DNA of 26,516 nt from JAWVFN01 sp963696625 (GTDB lineage Bacteria; Actinomycetota; Thermoleophilia; Solirubrobacterales; 70-9). Below are positions 7,664 to 14,784 of the stretch, one piece after another (position 1 is the first letter of the stretch; each line of letters begins with the position of its first letter). Under the pieces are notes generated by a model. The model had not been told where the DNA came from and did no database searches. It was given only the letters and a program-made list of their open reading frames with translations. The stretch spans positions 1-26,516 of the forward strand of contig CAVOKZ010000019.1 of NCBI GenBank assembly GCA_963696625.1, in the 5' to 3' direction. The position numbers and the translations under genes are program-made.

Positions 7664-8665
7664 ATGAGCTTTCCCGCAACCCGCCTGCGCCGGATGCGCA
7701 GGACGGCGGCGCTGCGCGACCTCGTGCGCGAGACCGAGCTTTCGCCGGGTCACCTGGTGCAGCCGTTGTTCGTCACCGCCGGCTCGGCGGTGCGCGAGGA
7801 GATCCCCTCGATGCCCGGGGTCGAGCGGCTCTCGATCACGGAGCTCGTCTCGGAGGCCGGCGAGATCGCCGCCGCCGGCGTCGGCGGCGTGATCCTCTTC
7901 GGGATCCCGGCCGACAAGGACGAGCTCGGCAGCGGCGCCTACGACGACGAGGGCGTGATCCAGATGGCCGTCCGCGGTCTGAAGGAGGCGCACCCGGACC
8001 TCGTCGTGCTCACCGACGTCTGCCTCTGCGAGTACACGAGCCACGGCCACTGCGGAGTTCTCCGCGACGGCGAGGTGCAGAACGACGAGACCATCGAGCT
8101 GCTCGCGCGCACCGCGGTCTCCCACGCCGAGGCCGGCGCCGACGCGGTCGCCCCCTCGGACATGATGGACGGCCGCATCGGCTCGATCCGCCGGGCGCTC
8201 GACGAGGAGGGCCACTCCTCGACCCCGATCGTCGCCTACAGCGCCAAGTACTCCTCGGCGCTCTATGGGCCCTTCCGCGACGCGGCCGACTCGACGCCGG
8301 AGTCCGGCGACCGCCGCGGCTACCAGATGGATCCCGCCAACGCGCTCGAAGCGGTCCGCGAGGCGAAGCTCGACCTCGACGAGGGCGCCGACATCGTCAT
8401 GGTCAAGCCCGCGACGCCGTACCTCGACGTCGTGCGCCGGGTCAAGGACGAGACCGGCGCCCCGGTCGCGGCCTACCACGTCTCCGGCGAGTACTCGATG
8501 CTGAAGGCCGCGGCCGCGAACGGCTGGATCGACGAGAAGGCGGTTGCGCTCGAAACCCTGACCTCGATCCGCCGCGCGGGCGCCGACGTGATCCTCACCT
8601 ACTACGCAAAGGAAGCGGCCGGGTGGCTGGCCGTCTCGCGCAAGCCCGAAGGGCCCAGCGCGTAG
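7664..8665 (+). CDS. hemB: Delta-aminolevulinic acid dehydratase (porphobilinogen synthase)
   Basis: HemB condenses two 5-aminolevulinate molecules to porphobilinogen in cytoplasmic tetrapyrrole synthesis. The 333-residue product carries both Schiff-base lysines, Lys195 in AYSAKYSSALYGPFRDAADS and Lys248 in IVMVKPA. It also has the zinc-site cysteines Cys120, Cys122 and Cys130 in DVCLCEYTSHGHCG, so it is probably a zinc-dependent enzyme. The ATG at 7664 gives the usual N-terminus and sits 7 bases after a TAAACT box. The C-terminus carries a short extension (VSRKPEGPSA) past the usual AKEAAGWL end. The next gene starts two bases after the stop, so the two are surely cotranscribed; hemL follows them. 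Confidence 0.97.
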   Translation: MSFPATRLRRMRRTAALRDLVRETELSPGHLVQPLFVTAGSAVREEIPSMPGVERLSITELVSEAGEIAAAGVGGVILFGIPADKDELGSGAYDDEGVIQMAVRGLKEAHPDLVVLTDVCLCEYTSHGHCGVLRDGEVQNDETIELLARTAVSHAEAGADAVAPSDMMDGRIGSIRRALDEEGHSSTPIVAYSAKYSSALYGPFRDAADSTPESGDRRGYQMDPANALEAVREAKLDLDEGADIVMVKPATPYLDVVRRVKDETGAPVAAYHVSGEYSMLKAAAANGWIDEKAVALETLTSIRRAGADVILTYYAKEAAGWLAVSRKPEGPSA

Positions 8666-8667
8666 TC

Positions 8668-9759
8668 ATGTCTGTAGCCAAACCGAAGCTGAGGTCGAGG
8701 AAGGGCGGGGCGGCCGTCCCGCTCGACGACACCGACCGCAAGCTGATGAACCTGCTGCAGTCGAGCTTCCCGCTCGCCGAGCGGCCGTTCGACGCCGTCG
8801 CAACCGAGGCAGAGCTGCCGCTCGTCGAGGTGATGGAGCGGACCCGGCGCCTGCTCGACGAGCGGATCATCCGCGAGATCACGCCGATCTTCGATACCCG
8901 CGCCCTCGGCTACTCCTCGATGCTGGTCGCCGCCAAGGTCGACGCCGAGAACCCGCATCGGGCCGCGAAGATCATCAACTCGCACCCGGGCGTCTCGCAC
9001 AACTACCTGCGCACCCACGAGTTCAACCTCTGGTTCACGATCGCGACGCCGCCCGACTCGAAGCTCGGCGTCCAGGGCACCCTCGACGTGCTCCAGGAGC
9101 TGACCGGCGCCTCCTCGATCCGCCAGCTGCCGACGCTGCGCCTGTTCAAGATCAACATGAACCTCGAGATGGAGGGCGACACCAAGGCGCTCGCCGCCGC
9201 GGCCGAGGCCGCGGCGCCGCGCGAGCTCGAGGCCCAGCCCTATGACGACACCGACATCGCGGTGATCCGGGCGCTCCAAGGGCCGATGGCGGCGGTCGAG
9301 ACCCCGTACGCCGAGGCCGCCGCCGAGGTCGGGATGTCGAGCGCCGACTTCCTCGGCCACCTCGAGCAGATGCAGGAGCGCAAGATCCTCCGCCGCGTCG
9401 CCGCGATCCTCTACCACCGCCGCGCCGGCTTCAGCGCCAACGGCATGGGCGTCTGGAAGGTGCCCGACGAGAAGATCATGGAGGTCGGGGCCGAGATGGC
9501 CGCGGTTCGCGGCGTCTCGCACTGCTACCAGCGCCCGACGTATGAGGACTGGCCCTACAGCGTGTTCACGATGGCCCACGGCCGCTCGAAGGAGGAGTGC
9601 GACGCGATCCTCGACTCGATCGCCGAGGAGCACGACCTTCACGGGGAGGACCGCGCCGTCCTCTACTCCTCGACCGAGTACAAGAAGATCCGCCTGCACT
9701 ACTTCACGGACGACTACGCGAACTGGGAGCGCGAACATGCCCGGGCCGCTGGCCGCTAG
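8668..9759 (+). CDS. Fused AhbA-AhbB-like siroheme decarboxylase / Lrp-AsnC-type protein
   Basis: The 363-residue product contains two tandem Lrp/AsnC-like halves (about 18-165 and 192-345), each with a winged-helix part and a ferredoxin-like part. Each half carries the motif seen in siroheme decarboxylase subunits: HNYLRTHEFNLWFTI (His111, Arg115, His117) in the first, SHCYQRPTYEDWPYSVFTM (His285, Arg289, Tyr292) in the second. AhbA and AhbB together convert siroheme to didecarboxysiroheme; the related NirD/L/G/H proteins act in heme d1 synthesis. Here the halves are fused as A-B. Position between hemB and hemL strongly supports a tetrapyrrole role over plain transcription control, though automatic annotation would likely say AsnC regulator. 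The last four codons and stop lie in a heptad repeat. Confidence 0.75.
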   Translation: MSVAKPKLRSRKGGAAVPLDDTDRKLMNLLQSSFPLAERPFDAVATEAELPLVEVMERTRRLLDERIIREITPIFDTRALGYSSMLVAAKVDAENPHRAAKIINSHPGVSHNYLRTHEFNLWFTIATPPDSKLGVQGTLDVLQELTGASSIRQLPTLRLFKINMNLEMEGDTKALAAAAEAAAPRELEAQPYDDTDIAVIRALQGPMAAVETPYAEAAAEVGMSSADFLGHLEQMQERKILRRVAAILYHRRAGFSANGMGVWKVPDEKIMEVGAEMAAVRGVSHCYQRPTYEDWPYSVFTMAHGRSKEECDAILDSIAEEHDLHGEDRAVLYSSTEYKKIRLHYFTDDYANWEREHARAAGR

Positions 9760-9818
9760 TCGCTAGACGCTGGAACCCCAGCACCAGCGACCAGCGACCA
9801 GCGACCAGCGACCAGCGA
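9747..9818 (+). repeat. Heptad-repeat hairpin (CCAGCGA x5 and inverse heptads)
   Basis: Five perfect tandem copies of CCAGCGA occupy 9784-9818. Upstream, 9747-9773 is made of inverse heptads (GCTGGCC, GCTAGTC, GCTAGAC, GCTGG), and 23 of 27 positions can pair with the tandem copies across a 10-base loop. The left arm covers the end of the AhbAB gene, including its stop; the right arm ends three bases before the hemL ATG. The array therefore replaces any ribosome-binding site for hemL. An open frame passes through it but looks spurious. Confidence 0.9.
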
Positions 9819-9821
9819 CTC

Positions 9822-11090
9822 ATGACCAACTCGGCTTCGCTATACGAGCGCGCCTTGCATCTCATGCCCGGGGGGGTCAATTCCCCCGTTCGCGCCATGG
9901 GATCCATCGGCCGCGACCCGATCTTTATTCAGCGCGGCGAGGGCTGCGAGCTGATCGACGTCGACGGCAACCGCTACGTCGACTGGGTCTGCTCCTGGGG
10001 GCCGCTGATCCTCGGGCACGCCGACCCCGAGGTGATCGAGGCGGTGCGCGAGGCGGCCGGCCGCGGCACCAGCTTCGGCGCGCCGACGGCCGCCGAGGTC
10101 GAGCTCGCCGCCGAGGTCGCCGAGCGCTTCTCCTCGGTCGAGATGATGCGGATGACGAGCTCGGGGACAGAGGCCTCGATGAGCGCGATTCGACTCGCCC
10201 GGGCTCTCACCGGCCGCGAGCGGGTGATCAAGTTCGCGGGCGCCTACCACGGGCACGTCGACGGGCTGCTCGCCGAGGCCGGGTCGGGGATGGCGACCGC
10301 GGGCGTTCCGGCGAGCCCCGGGGTGACCGAGGCCCAGGCGGCGGCGACGGTGGTCGTGCCCTGGAACGACTTCGAAGCGATCGCCAAGGCGGTCGACGAG
10401 CACGGCCCGGCCGCGATCATCGCCGAGCCGCTGCCGGCCAACATGGGGGTCGTGCCCCCGGCCGACGGCTTCCTCGAGCGGCTGCGCGAGCTCGCCGACG
10501 CCTCGGGCGCCGTGCTGATCCTCGACGAGGTGATCTCCGGCTTCCGCGTCGCCCGCGGCGGCGCCCAGGAGCTGCTCGGAGTCGAAGCCGACCTGACGGT
10601 GATGGGCAAGGTGCTCGGCGGAGGCCTGCCGGCTGCGGCCTACGGCGGCCCCCGGGCGATGATGGAGCGGATCGCGCCCGAGGGCGACGTCTACCAGGCC
10701 GGAACGCTGTCGGGCAATCCGCTGGCGACCGCCGCCGGCCTGGCGACGCTGAGGCGTCTCGACGATGCGGCCTACCGCCGTCTCGGCGAGCTCACCGAGC
10801 TGCTCGCCTCGGCGCTGCGGCAGGCGGTGGGTGGCGCCCCGGTCAAGGTCGCCTCGGTCCCGGGGCTGCTCACCCTCTTCTTCTCGGCCGAGGAGGTCAC
10901 CGACTTCGCCGGCGCCGCCCTCGCCGACGCCGAGGCCTACGGCGCCTTCTGCCGCGGGATGCTCGAGCGCGGGATCTATCCGCCGCCGTCGCAGTTCGAG
11001 GCCTGGTTCGTCTCGCTCGCCCACGACGAGGCCGCGATCGAGCGCACCGCCGAGGCTGCAACGCAAGCTCTGTCCGAAGCCCTCGGCTGA
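9822..11090 (+). CDS. hemL: Glutamate-1-semialdehyde 2,1-aminomutase
   Basis: HemL converts glutamate-1-semialdehyde to 5-aminolevulinate, the step that feeds HemB. The 422-residue product starts MTNSASLYERALHLMPGG, typical of the family, and carries NSPVRAM, the SSGTEASMSAIRLAR block that binds PLP phosphate, LILDEVISGFRVARGG, and PLP-lysine Lys263 in VMGKVLGGGLP. The ATG at 9822 is the first codon giving the conserved N-terminus. The open frame extends upstream through the heptad repeats to 9597 but is not conserved there. There is no Shine-Dalgarno sequence because the repeats run to three bases before the start. Presence of HemL implies the C5 (glutamyl-tRNA) route; hemA is not in the window. 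Confidence 0.97.
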   Translation: MTNSASLYERALHLMPGGVNSPVRAMGSIGRDPIFIQRGEGCELIDVDGNRYVDWVCSWGPLILGHADPEVIEAVREAAGRGTSFGAPTAAEVELAAEVAERFSSVEMMRMTSSGTEASMSAIRLARALTGRERVIKFAGAYHGHVDGLLAEAGSGMATAGVPASPGVTEAQAAATVVVPWNDFEAIAKAVDEHGPAAIIAEPLPANMGVVPPADGFLERLRELADASGAVLILDEVISGFRVARGGAQELLGVEADLTVMGKVLGGGLPAAAYGGPRAMMERIAPEGDVYQAGTLSGNPLATAAGLATLRRLDDAAYRRLGELTELLASALRQAVGGAPVKVASVPGLLTLFFSAEEVTDFAGAALADAEAYGAFCRGMLERGIYPPPSQFEAWFVSLAHDEAAIERTAEAATQALSEALG

Positions 11091-11101
11091 GCCCAAATCC
11101 C

Positions 11102-11107
11102 TAACCT
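11102..11107 (+). promoter_or_regulatory. Candidate -10 box TAACCT
   Basis: TAACCT lies 10 bases before the ATG at 11118, in the short gap after hemL. It may start the respiratory operon with a very short or absent leader. Support is the motif and position only. Confidence 0.35.
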
Positions 11108-11117
11108 CGCGGGCGGG

Positions 11118-11720
11118 ATGGTCACCTCCAATGCCTTGGGCGCCCTCGCCGAGCTGCTGCTCGCCGACGACACGCTGATCTCCGGCTACGTCGTCGAAGC
11201 GCCGGCCGAGCCGGTGCTCGGCCGGCTCGTCGCCGCGGGCCCCCGTGCGCAGGGGAAGGAGGACGATTACGCGCTGATCGTCGAGGCGGTGCGCGAGGGC
11301 TATCTCCTTCACTACGGGGCTCCGCGGATTCTGCGCGGCGTCGACGCCGACCTCGCCCTGCTCGCCGGGGACTACCTATACGCGACGGGCCTCGACCGTC
11401 TCGCGGCGATCGGCGACCCCGAGGCGGTCGAGGAGCTCTCGGACCTGATCAGCATCTCGGCCCAGGTCCACGCCGACGGCGATCAAGGCTCCGCCGATGC
11501 GGAGCTCGCCGCGGGACTCTGGCTGGCGAGCACGGTCGCGGTCGGGGCCGGCCGCAGCAGCGAGCACGACCGCGCCAAACAGCTCGCCCGGTCCGGCGAC
11601 GAGGAGGCCTCAGCGGCCTTGTGGCAATCGGCGCACAATGCCGCCGCTCAGAACTCGATCGAGGCCGAGCTAGAGGCGGCACGCGAAACGATAGGCTTCC
11701 CCGCGCACGACCGTGGCTGA
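11118..11720 (+). CDS. Unknown alpha-helical protein at head of respiratory operon
   Basis: I cannot name this 200-residue protein with confidence. It is acidic, Ala-rich and probably all helical, with no membrane segment. A central stretch, LLAGDYLYATGLDRLA, followed by VEELSDLISISAQVHADG, weakly recalls the fold of polyprenyl diphosphate synthases (the GDYL/F-type loop). The Asp-rich catalytic motifs are absent, so a non-catalytic partner subunit is only a guess. The gene overlaps the Rieske gene start by 8 bases, so translation of the two is likely coupled. Its promoter candidate lies directly upstream. The real prenyl synthase of the operon lies at 14785. Confidence 0.6.
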   Translation: MVTSNALGALAELLLADDTLISGYVVEAPAEPVLGRLVAAGPRAQGKEDDYALIVEAVREGYLLHYGAPRILRGVDADLALLAGDYLYATGLDRLAAIGDPEAVEELSDLISISAQVHADGDQGSADAELAAGLWLASTVAVGAGRSSEHDRAKQLARSGDEEASAALWQSAHNAAAQNSIEAELEAARETIGFPAHDRG

Positions 11721-12375
11721 CGAAGGTAACGACAAGAAGAGCGGGGGCCTGCCCGAGACCGAACCGCGCGGCTATTTCGAGGGCGAGTCGATGACTCGCC
11801 GCAACGCGTTCGCGATCGGGGGACAGGCGCTCGGCGGGCTGGCCGCGGCCGGGATCGTCCTGCCCGCCGTCGGCTTCGCCCTGGCGCCGATCTTCGAGAC
11901 GCCGAAGGAGACCTGGCAGGCGGTCGGTCCGACCGGCAACTTCACGCCCGACACCTACAAGTCGGTCGTGCTCACGATCGTCGAGGGCATCGGCGAGGCG
12001 GGCAAGACCACTGCCTACGTGCGGCGGGGAACGCCGGAGGAGCCCTTCAACGAGGACCCCAATACCTACATCGCGATCTCGACTCGCTGCGCCCACCTCG
12101 GCTGCCCGGTGCGTTTCTCCGAGGCCGCCGGAAACTTCATCTGCCCCTGCCACGGCGGCGTCTACGACTTCGCCGGCAAGGTCATCGGCGGCCCGCCGGT
12201 GCGCCCGCTCGACCGCTTCCAGACCCGCGTTGCAAACGGCCAGGTCGAGATCGGGCCGCGCTACAGCGTCACCTCGCACCTCGAGCCGGTTCGCACCCGC
12301 GATCCGGGTGAGTTCACCGGCGGGATCTGGGAGTACATCTACCCGCCGCGGCCGGATACGCCGCCCGCGCCATGA
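11713..12375 (+). CDS. qcrA: Rieske iron-sulfur subunit of menaquinol-cytochrome c reductase
   Basis: The 220-residue protein is the [2Fe-2S] subunit that takes electrons from menaquinol. A twin-Arg signal-anchor (MTRRNAFAIGG then a hydrophobic helix, residues 27-60) suggests Tat-dependent insertion. The cluster ligands are Cys126 and His128 (RCAHLGCP) and Cys144 and His147 (CPCHGG), with the disulphide cysteines Cys131 and Cys146. The GTG start at 11713 overlaps the previous gene, and the stop overlaps the next start as ATGA. The C-terminal extension ends with a Pro-rich tail. tatA and tatC, needed for its export, lie about 5.6 kb downstream. Confidence 0.95.
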   Translation: MADEGNDKKSGGLPETEPRGYFEGESMTRRNAFAIGGQALGGLAAAGIVLPAVGFALAPIFETPKETWQAVGPTGNFTPDTYKSVVLTIVEGIGEAGKTTAYVRRGTPEEPFNEDPNTYIAISTRCAHLGCPVRFSEAAGNFICPCHGGVYDFAGKVIGGPPVRPLDRFQTRVANGQVEIGPRYSVTSHLEPVRTRDPGEFTGGIWEYIYPPRPDTPPAP

Positions 12376-13271
12376 AGCTTCCGAACCTCGTACCGCCGCC
12401 GCTGCGCAAGCCGCCCCCGCCGGGCGAGAAGCCGGTTGGCGCGCCGCCGAAGACCGACGCAAACGGAGAGGGCCCCTCGACCAAGGATCTGGCGTCCCAC
12501 CACGGCAAGGAAGCCGGGATCGGCGTCACCGGCTGGCTCGACGAGCGCACCGGCGGCTCGGGCTTCCTCACCGGGATGCTCTTCCGCAAGGTCCCCAAGG
12601 GAACGAACTGGTTCTACACGCTCGGCTCGGCGACCCTGTTCGCCTTCGTGGTCCAGGCCGTCACCGGTGTCTTCCTGGCGATGTACTACACCCCGAGCGC
12701 CACGGAGGCCTACAGCAGCATCACCCACCTCACCAACGACGTCTTCCTCGGCGAGTTCGTGCGCGGCATGCACAAGTGGGGCGCCTCGGTGATGATCATT
12801 CTGATCTTCCTCCACATGGGGAGGGTCTTCTTCTTCGGCGCCTACAAGTACCCGCGCGAGCTCAACTGGGTGATCGGCGTGGTGCTGATCATCCTGACCA
12901 TGGTCATGGGGCTGACCGGGTACCTGCTGCCCTTCGACCAGCGCTCCTTCTGGGCCACCGTCGTCGCCAACAACATCACCGCGACCGGGCCGGTGGTCGG
13001 GCCGTATCTGGCCGACTTCTTGAGAGCCGGGGCCGAGTTCGAGCCGACGACGATCTCGCGCTTCTACGCGATCCACATGCTGCTCGTGCCCGGGGCGATC
13101 ATCGCCCTGATCGGCGCCCATCTCTATCTGGTCGTCAAGCTCGGGACCACGGCGCCGCCGTGGGTCAAGGCCGACCGGCCGAAGTCGGTCAGGACGAGCG
13201 AGCTGACGGCGATCGCCAACGGCGCCTCGCCGAACGGGGCCCAGAGTGAGCGTGAGGGTGAGAAGACGTGA
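12372..13271 (+). CDS. qcrB: Cytochrome b6-type subunit of menaquinol-cytochrome c reductase
   Basis: The 299-residue membrane protein binds the two b hemes and has four main helices. Heme ligands are His134/His148 (13 residues between) and His235/His250 (14 residues between); the 14-residue second spacing is the b6 type, not the mitochondrial bc1 type. GYLLPFDQRSFWA (183-195) is part of the quinol site. A Pro-rich soluble N-terminus of about 75 residues precedes the membrane part. Only the b6-equivalent half is encoded here; the subunit IV half is in the next gene, which overlaps by 4 bases (GTGA). The complex passes electrons from menaquinol to cytochrome c. Confidence 0.95.
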   Translation: MKLPNLVPPPLRKPPPPGEKPVGAPPKTDANGEGPSTKDLASHHGKEAGIGVTGWLDERTGGSGFLTGMLFRKVPKGTNWFYTLGSATLFAFVVQAVTGVFLAMYYTPSATEAYSSITHLTNDVFLGEFVRGMHKWGASVMIILIFLHMGRVFFFGAYKYPRELNWVIGVVLIILTMVMGLTGYLLPFDQRSFWATVVANNITATGPVVGPYLADFLRAGAEFEPTTISRFYAIHMLLVPGAIIALIGAHLYLVVKLGTTAPPWVKADRPKSVRTSELTAIANGASPNGAQSEREGEKT

Positions 13272-13969
13272 AGGCAACCGAGAAGGAGGCCTATCTCACC
13301 CAATACGAGCTGCTGAAGAAGAAGGGCAAGCCCTTCTTCCCCTACGCGATCCTCAAGGACTCCTCCATGGCGCTGATCGTCGTCGCCGTGATCATGGTCA
13401 TGTCGCTGGTCCTGGGCGCCGAGCAGGGCCCGAAGGCCGACCCGACGACAACCACCTACGTCCCGAGGCCGGAGTGGTACTTCTTCTTCCTCTTCGAGCT
13501 GCTGCGCGTGATCAAGCCGCCGGCGCTCGTCCCCGTCGCCACCGTCGGCATCCCGACGATCTGCATGGTGCTTCTGCTTCTGCTGCCCTTCTTCGACCGC
13601 GGCCCCGAGCGCCGTCCCGAGCGCCGGCCGATCGCGACGACCGCCGGGGTCATGGTGATCATCGCGATGGCCTACCTGACCTTCCTCGGCGCCTCCGCCG
13701 GAGCCCCGACCGAGATCGACATGAAGGTCCCGGCGACTCTCGAGCCCGGCAAGGAGGTGGTCGCCCAATCGGGGTGCCTTGCCTGCCACAAGGTCGGCGA
13801 GAACGGAAACGACGGGCCGGGCCCCGATCTGACCGAGATCGGGCAGAAACTGCCGCGCGAGGCGATCATCCGCTCGCTCCAGGTCGGTCCGGGGATCATG
13901 CCCTCGTACCAGAACCTGCCGCCGCAGAAGCTCAACGACCTCGCCGATTTCCTAGCCTCGCTTAACTAG
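13268..13969 (+). CDS. qcrC: Cytochrome b subunit IV fused to cytochrome c domain
   Basis: The 233-residue protein combines the C-terminal half of cytochrome b (subunit IV type) with a single-heme cytochrome c domain. The quinol-site motif PEWY is at 68-71, within three or so membrane helices (about 33-50, 85-107, 122-142). The c domain follows, with CLACH at 170-174 and probable axial Met201 in GIMPSY. This split b6/IV-c layout matches the menaquinol reductases of Bacillus more than the di-heme QcrC of corynebacteria and mycobacteria. Start is GTG overlapping the qcrB stop, after a purine-rich stretch that can serve as ribosome-binding site. The symbol follows the Bacillus usage. Confidence 0.93.
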   Translation: MKATEKEAYLTQYELLKKKGKPFFPYAILKDSSMALIVVAVIMVMSLVLGAEQGPKADPTTTTYVPRPEWYFFFLFELLRVIKPPALVPVATVGIPTICMVLLLLLPFFDRGPERRPERRPIATTAGVMVIIAMAYLTFLGASAGAPTEIDMKVPATLEPGKEVVAQSGCLACHKVGENGNDGPGPDLTEIGQKLPREAIIRSLQVGPGIMPSYQNLPPQKLNDLADFLASLN

Positions 13970-13973
13970 GGGT

Positions 13974-14747
13974 ATGGAAGAAACCGGGGGCGCGAGCGAA
14001 GCCCCAATCGAGCTGCCCGACGCCGGCACGGCCGCGCATCCGAGCCGCGACTCCGAAGAGTTCTCGACCCAGGTCCGCGGGATGTTCGACCGGATCTCCG
14101 GCGTCTACGACGTGATGAACACGGCGATGACGGCCGGGCTGCATCACCAGTGGCGCGAACGGGCGGTCGACCAGGCGCGGGTCGGCCCCGGCTCCGACGC
14201 GCTCGACCTCTGCTGCGGCACGGGCGACCTGGCCCTGGCGCTGCGCGAGCGGATCGGCCCCGACGGGCGGGTCGTCGGCTCCGACTTCTCCGAGCCGATG
14301 CTCGAGCTGGCCCGCCACAAGAGCGGCGAGCGCGGCCTCGCGGTTGAGCTCGGCTGGGCCGACGCCCTCGACCTGCCATACGGCGACTCCGGCTTCGACG
14401 CCGTGACGATCGGATTCGGCGCGCGTAACCTCGCCGACCTCGACAAGGGACTTGCCGAGATGGCCCGCGTGCTGAAGCCGGGCGGCCGGCTGGTGATCCT
14501 CGAGATCACCCGCCCGCACCGCGAGCCGCTGGCCAGCTTCTACTCGGTCTGGTTCGACCACCTGGTTCCCTGGATCGGCGCGATCGCCGGCGACAGCGAC
14601 GCCTACAGCTATCTGCCCGAGTCGGTGAAGACCTTCCCCGAGCCCGAGCCGCTGGCGGCGAAGATCGACGCCGCGGGCTTCGAGGAGATCCGCTGGCTGC
14701 TTCTGGCGGGCGGGATCATCGCCATTCACAGCGCCACAAGGAGATGA
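13974..14747 (+). CDS. menG: Demethylmenaquinone methyltransferase
   Basis: The 257-residue protein is a UbiE/MenG-type SAM-dependent C-methyltransferase that performs the last step of menaquinone synthesis. It shows the family signature FDRISGVYDVMNTAMTAGLH, SAM motif I LDLCCGTGDLAL, DFSEPML, the NLADLDKGLAEMARVLKPGG block with motif III, and the conserved YSYLPESVKTFPEPEPLA. About 35 unconserved residues precede the core, so a later start is possible, but the ATG at 13974 directly follows the cytochrome gene (4 bases after its stop) and no better codon is seen. Menaquinone is the substrate pool of the complex encoded upstream. ubiE is the alternative name. Confidence 0.95.
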   Translation: MEETGGASEAPIELPDAGTAAHPSRDSEEFSTQVRGMFDRISGVYDVMNTAMTAGLHHQWRERAVDQARVGPGSDALDLCCGTGDLALALRERIGPDGRVVGSDFSEPMLELARHKSGERGLAVELGWADALDLPYGDSGFDAVTIGFGARNLADLDKGLAEMARVLKPGGRLVILEITRPHREPLASFYSVWFDHLVPWIGAIAGDSDAYSYLPESVKTFPEPEPLAAKIDAAGFEEIRWLLLAGGIIAIHSATRR

Positions 14748-14750
14748 CCG

Positions 14751-14772
14751 GGGTCAGACTGAAGTCTTACCC
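14751..14772. repeat. REP-like palindrome after menG
   Basis: GGGTCAGACT (14751-14760) and AGTCTTACCC (14763-14772) pair at 9 of 10 positions around a 2-base loop. The palindrome lies between menG and the prenyl synthase. Its GGGGTCAG start resembles short extragenic palindromes seen in many bacteria, and it has the same architecture as 22600-22627. Confidence 0.55.
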
Positions 14773-14784
14773 AGGCCGCCGTAA

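Noticed and set aside
9784..9818. CRISPR-like array
   Set aside because: The unit is 7 bases with no spacers; it is a simple tandem array. No cas gene is in the window.
9597..9821. Upstream extension of hemL through the heptad repeats
   Set aside because: The added residues come from another frame of the AhbAB gene and from the repeats (TSDQRPATSDQR). HemL proteins start near MTNSASLYERA.
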